In this document: positions 6,404 through 8,940 of the stretch, piece after piece
Position numbering within the stretch: the first letter of the stretch is position 1
Layout of the letters: each line of letters begins with the position of its first letter
DNA from: Flammeovirgaceae bacterium
GTDB lineage: Bacteria > Bacteroidota > Bacteroidia > Cytophagales > MED-G16
Direction of reading: 5' to 3'
Assembly: GCA_002702205.1 (NCBI GenBank)
Contig: NZYP01000015.1
Span: forward strand, 5,696 to 14,635
DNA: 8,940 bases
Program-made: the position numbers and the translations under genes
The notes under the pieces: generated by a model
Database searches by the model: none
Told to the model about the DNA's origin: nothing
The model's input: the letters and a program-made list of their open reading frames with translations, nothing else

Positions 6404-7123
6404 TTAAAAAGATTTAAGGCTTCTAACCTCATTATCAGATAACTTTCTCCACTTTCCTCGAGGTAAATTCTTTTTTGTTAATGTCCCAAAAAGGACTCTA
6501 TCAAGTTTTTCTACTCTATAATTTAATATCTCAAAGATTTTTCTTATAATTCTATTTTTTCCAATATGAATTTCAACTCCTACTTCATCTTTTCTATCTA
6601 ACATGCTAATATTATTCACTATGACTAATTCCTCATCTATTTTTATCCCCAACTTTATTTTTTTTAAATCCGATTCCTCAAGTGCTCTATCTAATTTAAC
6701 ATAATATACTTTTTTTACTTTGTGAGATGGATGAGTTAATTTTTTGGTTAAGTCACCATCGTTTGTAAAAAGTAATAATCCAGTAGTTTTCCTATCTAAC
6801 CTTCCTACATGAAAGACTCTTTCATTAATTCCCTTTAATAATTCAAAAACCGTCCTTCTTCCGTGCGTATCTTTACTTGTTGTTATAAAATCTTTAGGTT
6901 TATTCAATAATATATAAATTTTTTTTTCTGGTTTTACCTCTTTTTTGTCAATAAAAACTTTGTCACTACTTTTTATTTTTTGACCAAGTGTGATACACCT
7001 TTTCCCATTTATGCTAACTAATCCCTTTTTAATTAGAATATCGGCTTCTCTTCTTGAACATATTCCTGATTGGGAGATGAATTTATTTATTCTAATTTCT
7101 GAAGATTCAGACTTCTTCTTCAT
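6404..7123 (-). CDS. rluB: RsuA/RluB-family rRNA pseudouridine synthase
   Basis: This 239-residue cytoplasmic enzyme isomerises a uridine in ribosomal RNA; RluB of E. coli modifies 23S rRNA U2605. An S4 RNA-binding domain occupies about residues 9-65 (RINKFISQSGICSRREAD, then GLVSINGK). The catalytic domain follows, with the HVGRLDRKTTGLLLFTNDGD motif at 105-124, where Asp110 is the catalytic aspartate. The late RKIFEILNYRVEKLDRV stretch is also typical. It lacks the long charged N-terminal tail seen in many Bacteroidota RluB proteins. The ATG at 7123 lies inside the end of scpB (17-bp overlap), with AGGAG directly abutting the ATG, too close for a normal ribosome binding site, so coupling to scpB is likely. 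The scpB-rluB order is widespread in bacteria and supports the RluB name, but RsuA-group target sites cannot be told apart by eye. Confidence 0.9.
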   Translation of the reverse strand: MKKKSESSEIRINKFISQSGICSRREADILIKKGLVSINGKRCITLGQKIKSSDKVFIDKKEVKPEKKIYILLNKPKDFITTSKDTHGRRTVFELLKGINERVFHVGRLDRKTTGLLLFTNDGDLTKKLTHPSHKVKKVYYVKLDRALEESDLKKIKLGIKIDEELVIVNNISMLDRKDEVGVEIHIGKNRIIRKIFEILNYRVEKLDRVLFGTLTKKNLPRGKWRKLSDNEVRSLKSF

Positions 7124-7670
7124 CTCCTATGGAGTTTTCTTCTTTTTTGAAATCTTTAATAGTTGGAAGCTGATCTAAATTATTTATTCCAAAATAATCC
7201 ATAAACTTATCACTAGTAATATAAATTAAAGGTCTACCTACCTTATCAGATTTTCCCTTAATAATAATTAATTCTTTATCTAAAAGCTTTTGTATGGTAT
7301 AATCACAGTTAACTCCTCTTATTTTTTCAATTTCTGATTTTGTGACGGGTTGTTTATAAGCTATTATAGCTAATGTCTCAAGAGCAGATATTGATAACCT
7401 CCTCTTTGATTGCTGTTTTAGTAGTGTTTCGTTTAAGGAGGAAAATTTATTTTTTGATAAAAATTGAAATCCTCCACCTGACTCAATTATTTCAAATGCA
7501 TATGAATCATCTTTGTATTTATTTATTAATCGAGATAAAGTTTTTTGAATCTTTTCCTCATTATAATTTTTATTCTTGGTTTCCTCAAAAACCTTTATTA
7601 TTTCTTCAACTTTAATTGGTTTTGGGGAGCAAAAAATTAGTGACTCTATGCTTGATTCAAGAAAACTCAA
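7107..7670 (-). CDS. scpB: Segregation and condensation protein B
   Basis: ScpB is a winged-helix protein that dimerises and binds the kleisin ScpA in the SMC condensin complex, which organises and separates chromosomes. The 187-residue product begins with ESSIESLIFCSPKPIKVEEI, typical of the first winged helix. It contains the signature LSISALETLAIIAYKQPVTK, then IEKIRGV, VGRPLIYITSDKFMDYFGI and LDQLP. The tail after about residue 168 is acidic. The start is TTG at 7670, giving the expected N-terminus; there is no ATG nearby and an in-frame stop lies just upstream. The TTG sits 1 bp after the upstream stop, and an AGAGG lies 5 nt before it. Its end overlaps the next gene by 17 bp. scpA, often next to scpB, is absent from the window. 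Confidence 0.93.
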   Translation of the reverse strand: MSFLESSIESLIFCSPKPIKVEEIIKVFEETKNKNYNEEKIQKTLSRLINKYKDDSYAFEIIESGGGFQFLSKNKFSSLNETLLKQQSKRRLSISALETLAIIAYKQPVTKSEIEKIRGVNCDYTIQKLLDKELIIIKGKSDKVGRPLIYITSDKFMDYFGINNLDQLPTIKDFKKEENSIGDEEEV

Positions 7671-7671
7671 A

Positions 7672-8055
7672 CTAACCTCTATTTAGTTTAGCTTCTATAG
7701 ATTGGGTTGCGTGTGGTACTGCTCTTAATCTTTTTTTATCAATTAACTTTCCAGTGTCCTTACAGATACCATAAGTACCATTTTTAATTCTTATTAAAGC
7801 TTTTTCAAGATTATTAATAAACGTTTGTTGTCTTCCAGCAAGTTGACTTAAACTTTCTTTTTCCATTGTATCTGCACCATCTTCAAGAGTTTTAAGAGCT
7901 CCCTGAGTTGAGTCAGTTCCAGAAAGATTCTTTCTTAGTAAAGATTCTTTAATGAAATCTAATTCTCCCTGTGCATTATCTATCTTTTCTAAAATAAGTT
8001 TTTCAAATTCTTTTAGTTCTTTTAATGTATATTTTGTTTTTTCTTTTTTAGGCAT
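7672..8055 (-). CDS. DksA/TraR-family protein with degenerate zinc finger
   Basis: This 127-residue acidic-basic helical protein has a long N-terminal coiled-coil-like region (about 10-93) and the C-terminal DksA/TraR segment KNGTYGICKDTGKLIDKKRLRAVPHATQSIEA. DksA-type proteins insert a coiled coil into the RNA polymerase secondary channel and help ppGpp tune transcription. In canonical DksA four cysteines (CxxC...CxxC) bind zinc. Here only Cys98 remains; the partner positions are Thr, Lys, His and others, a pattern I recall from Bacteroidota homologues (RLRAVPHAT). So the fold is likely kept without zinc, and the true role is uncertain. The gene starts 9 bp after infB and ends 1 bp before scpB, firmly inside the operon. 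Bacteroidota homologues are often near lspA or ileS instead. Confidence 0.85.
   Translation of the reverse strand: MPKKEKTKYTLKELKEFEKLILEKIDNAQGELDFIKESLLRKNLSGTDSTQGALKTLEDGADTMEKESLSQLAGRQQTFINNLEKALIRIKNGTYGICKDTGKLIDKKRLRAVPHATQSIEAKLNRG
7676..7680 (-). promoter_or_regulatory. Shine-Dalgarno-like AGAGG supporting the scpB TTG start
   Basis: AGAGG lies inside the last codons of the DksA/TraR-like gene, 5 nt before TTG 7670. Bacteroidota generally rely little on Shine-Dalgarno pairing, so it may be incidental, but it supports the non-ATG start. Confidence 0.35.
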
Positions 8056-8064
8056 AACACAAAT

Positions 8065-8940
8065 TTAAAGTTTTCTTTTAATTTCTTTAATTTCAAAAGA
8101 TTCGATTACATCACCAACCTTAATATCATTATAGTCAGCTATACTCAAACCGCACTCATAACCATTTTTAACTTCGTTTACGTCATCTTTAAATCTTTTC
8201 AGTTGTTTTATTTTTCCTGTATATACAACAATTCCGTCCCTGATAAGTCTTATCTTATTCTTTCTTAAAATATTTCCGTTCGTAACATAGCAACCGGCTA
8301 TTGTACCTATTTTAGAAATTTTATAGGTTTCTCTAATTTCAACATTCCCTACAATGGATTCCTCTTCTGTTGGTTCTAACATTCCCTCCATGGCACTTGT
8401 TATCTCATTTATTGCCTCATAAATAATAGAATATAATCTTATATCTATTCCTTCTTTTTCTGCAAGAGATCTAGCACTTTGAGATGGTCTCACCTGGAAA
8501 CCAATAATTATAGCATCTGAGGCTGAGGCTAGAAGAACATCAGATTCAGTAATCTGTCCAACTCCTCTGTGTATTATATTAACCGATATTTCTTCTGAAG
8601 AAAGTTTTTCCATAGAGTCAGATAATGCTTCAATTGATCCATCAACATCACCTTTTAGAATAATATTTAATTCTTTAAAGCTTCCTAGCGCAAGTCTTCT
8701 TCCTATTTCATCTAGGGTCACATGTTTTTTAGTTCTAAGTTTTTGTTCCCTTATCAACTGCTCTCTTTTAGTTGCAATTTCTCTTGCTTCTTTATCTGTA
8801 TCAAAGACATTAAATTTATCTCCTGCTTGTGGAGCTCCGTTAAGACCAAGCATAAGAATAGGTGTAGCTGGTTCCACGGTTTTTTTCTCAGCTCCTCTAT
8901 GATCAAATAAAGCTTTAACCTTTCCATATTGAGACCCTGC
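8065..8940 (-). CDS. infB: Translation initiation factor IF-2, C-terminal 291 residues (5' end beyond window)
   Basis: IF-2 is the GTPase that brings fMet-tRNA to the 30S subunit and promotes subunit joining. The frame is open to the right edge at 8940, so the GTPase domain and N-terminal region are outside the window. Visible are the end of the EF-Tu-like barrel ([20 protein letters not shown], then [18 protein letters not shown]), the C1 domain ([38 protein letters not shown]) and the C2 fMet-tRNA-binding barrel (about the last 95 residues, with [17 protein letters not shown]). The GTG at 8877 is an internal valine codon and not a start, as the conserved sequence continues upstream. No disruption was seen. 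It is the first gene visible in the rightmost operon. Confidence 0.97.
   Translation of the reverse strand, partial: AGSQYGKVKALFDHRGAEKKTVEPATPILMLGLNGAPQAGDKFNVFDTDKEAREIATKREQLIREQKLRTKKHVTLDEIGRRLALGSFKELNIILKGDVDGSIEALSDSMEKLSSEEISVNIIHRGVGQITESDVLLASASDAIIIGFQVRPSQSARSLAEKEGIDIRLYSIIYEAINEITSAMEGMLEPTEEESIVGNVEIRETYKISKIGTIAGCYVTNGNILRKNKIRLIRDGIVVYTGKIKQLKRFKDDVNEVKNGYECGLSIADYNDIKVGDVIESFEIKEIKRKL

Noticed and set aside
6404..7123. ATGAAGAAGAAG start of the RluB-like gene as a sign of a frameshifted scpB-rluB fusion
   Set aside because: Both proteins have complete ends and conserved motifs; a 17-bp overlap of adjacent genes is ordinary.
8065..8877. IF-2 fragment read as a separate 270-residue gene starting at 8877
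   Set aside because: The codon at 8877 is GTG (Val), and conserved IF-2 sequence continues in frame to the window edge, so it is an internal codon of a longer gene.
6990..8910. Plus-strand ORFs at 6990-7178, 7373-7615 and 8722-8910
   Set aside because: All are opposite conserved domains of rluB, scpB and infB and show only low-complexity Phe/Leu-rich translations.

Overview
This window looks like part of the chromosome of a low-GC, gene-dense member of the Bacteroidota, most likely a marine Flavobacteriia-type organism. The evidence is the strong AT richness, junctions of a few bases or overlapping, a promoter matching the Bacteroidota pattern (TTTG, 19 nt, TAnnTTTG), a PorE-type (type IX secretion) lipoprotein, a NagB/PIG-L fusion deaminase, the Bacteroidota branch of PurM, and a DksA/TraR-like protein without its zinc cysteines. 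The lineage is inferred from protein style only; no database was searched.

Layout. (1) Minus strand, about 1-3595: three tightly packed genes read leftward. They are a small conserved Bacteroidota protein of unknown function, a TPR/PD40/CRD/OmpA lipoprotein resembling PorE, and purM, which runs off the left edge. The junctions are an ATGA overlap (or a 49-bp overlap if the longer lipoprotein start is used) and a 2-bp gap, so co-transcription and coupling are likely. (2) Plus strand, 3644-4100: a promoter, tRNA-Phe(GAA), and an EmrE-type small multidrug transporter beginning 10 nt after the tRNA. (3) Minus strand, 4105-8940: infB (C-terminal part; its 5' end lies beyond the right edge), a DksA/TraR-like gene, scpB, an RsuA/RluB-family pseudouridine synthase, then after a 70-bp gap a large NagB-PIG-L enzyme that converges on the transporter with 4 bp between stops.

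Functional themes. The right-hand operon joins translation initiation (IF-2), possible transcription control (DksA-like), chromosome segregation (ScpB) and rRNA modification (RluB-like), all growth-linked housekeeping. The NagB-PIG-L protein belongs to amino-sugar catabolism. The left operon mixes outer-membrane/type IX secretion machinery with purine synthesis.

Most unusual feature. The NagB-PIG-L protein carries about 67-85 extra residues at its N-terminus. These are basic and resemble the arm DNA-binding domain of Bacteroidota tyrosine recombinases. Its start codon lies inside a 16-bp direct repeat with a palindromic core, and the second copy 52 bp upstream opens a 13-codon leader ORF with the same first five residues. 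I found no CRISPR array, insertion sequence or complete mobile element, and no gene-free stretch over 300 bases.
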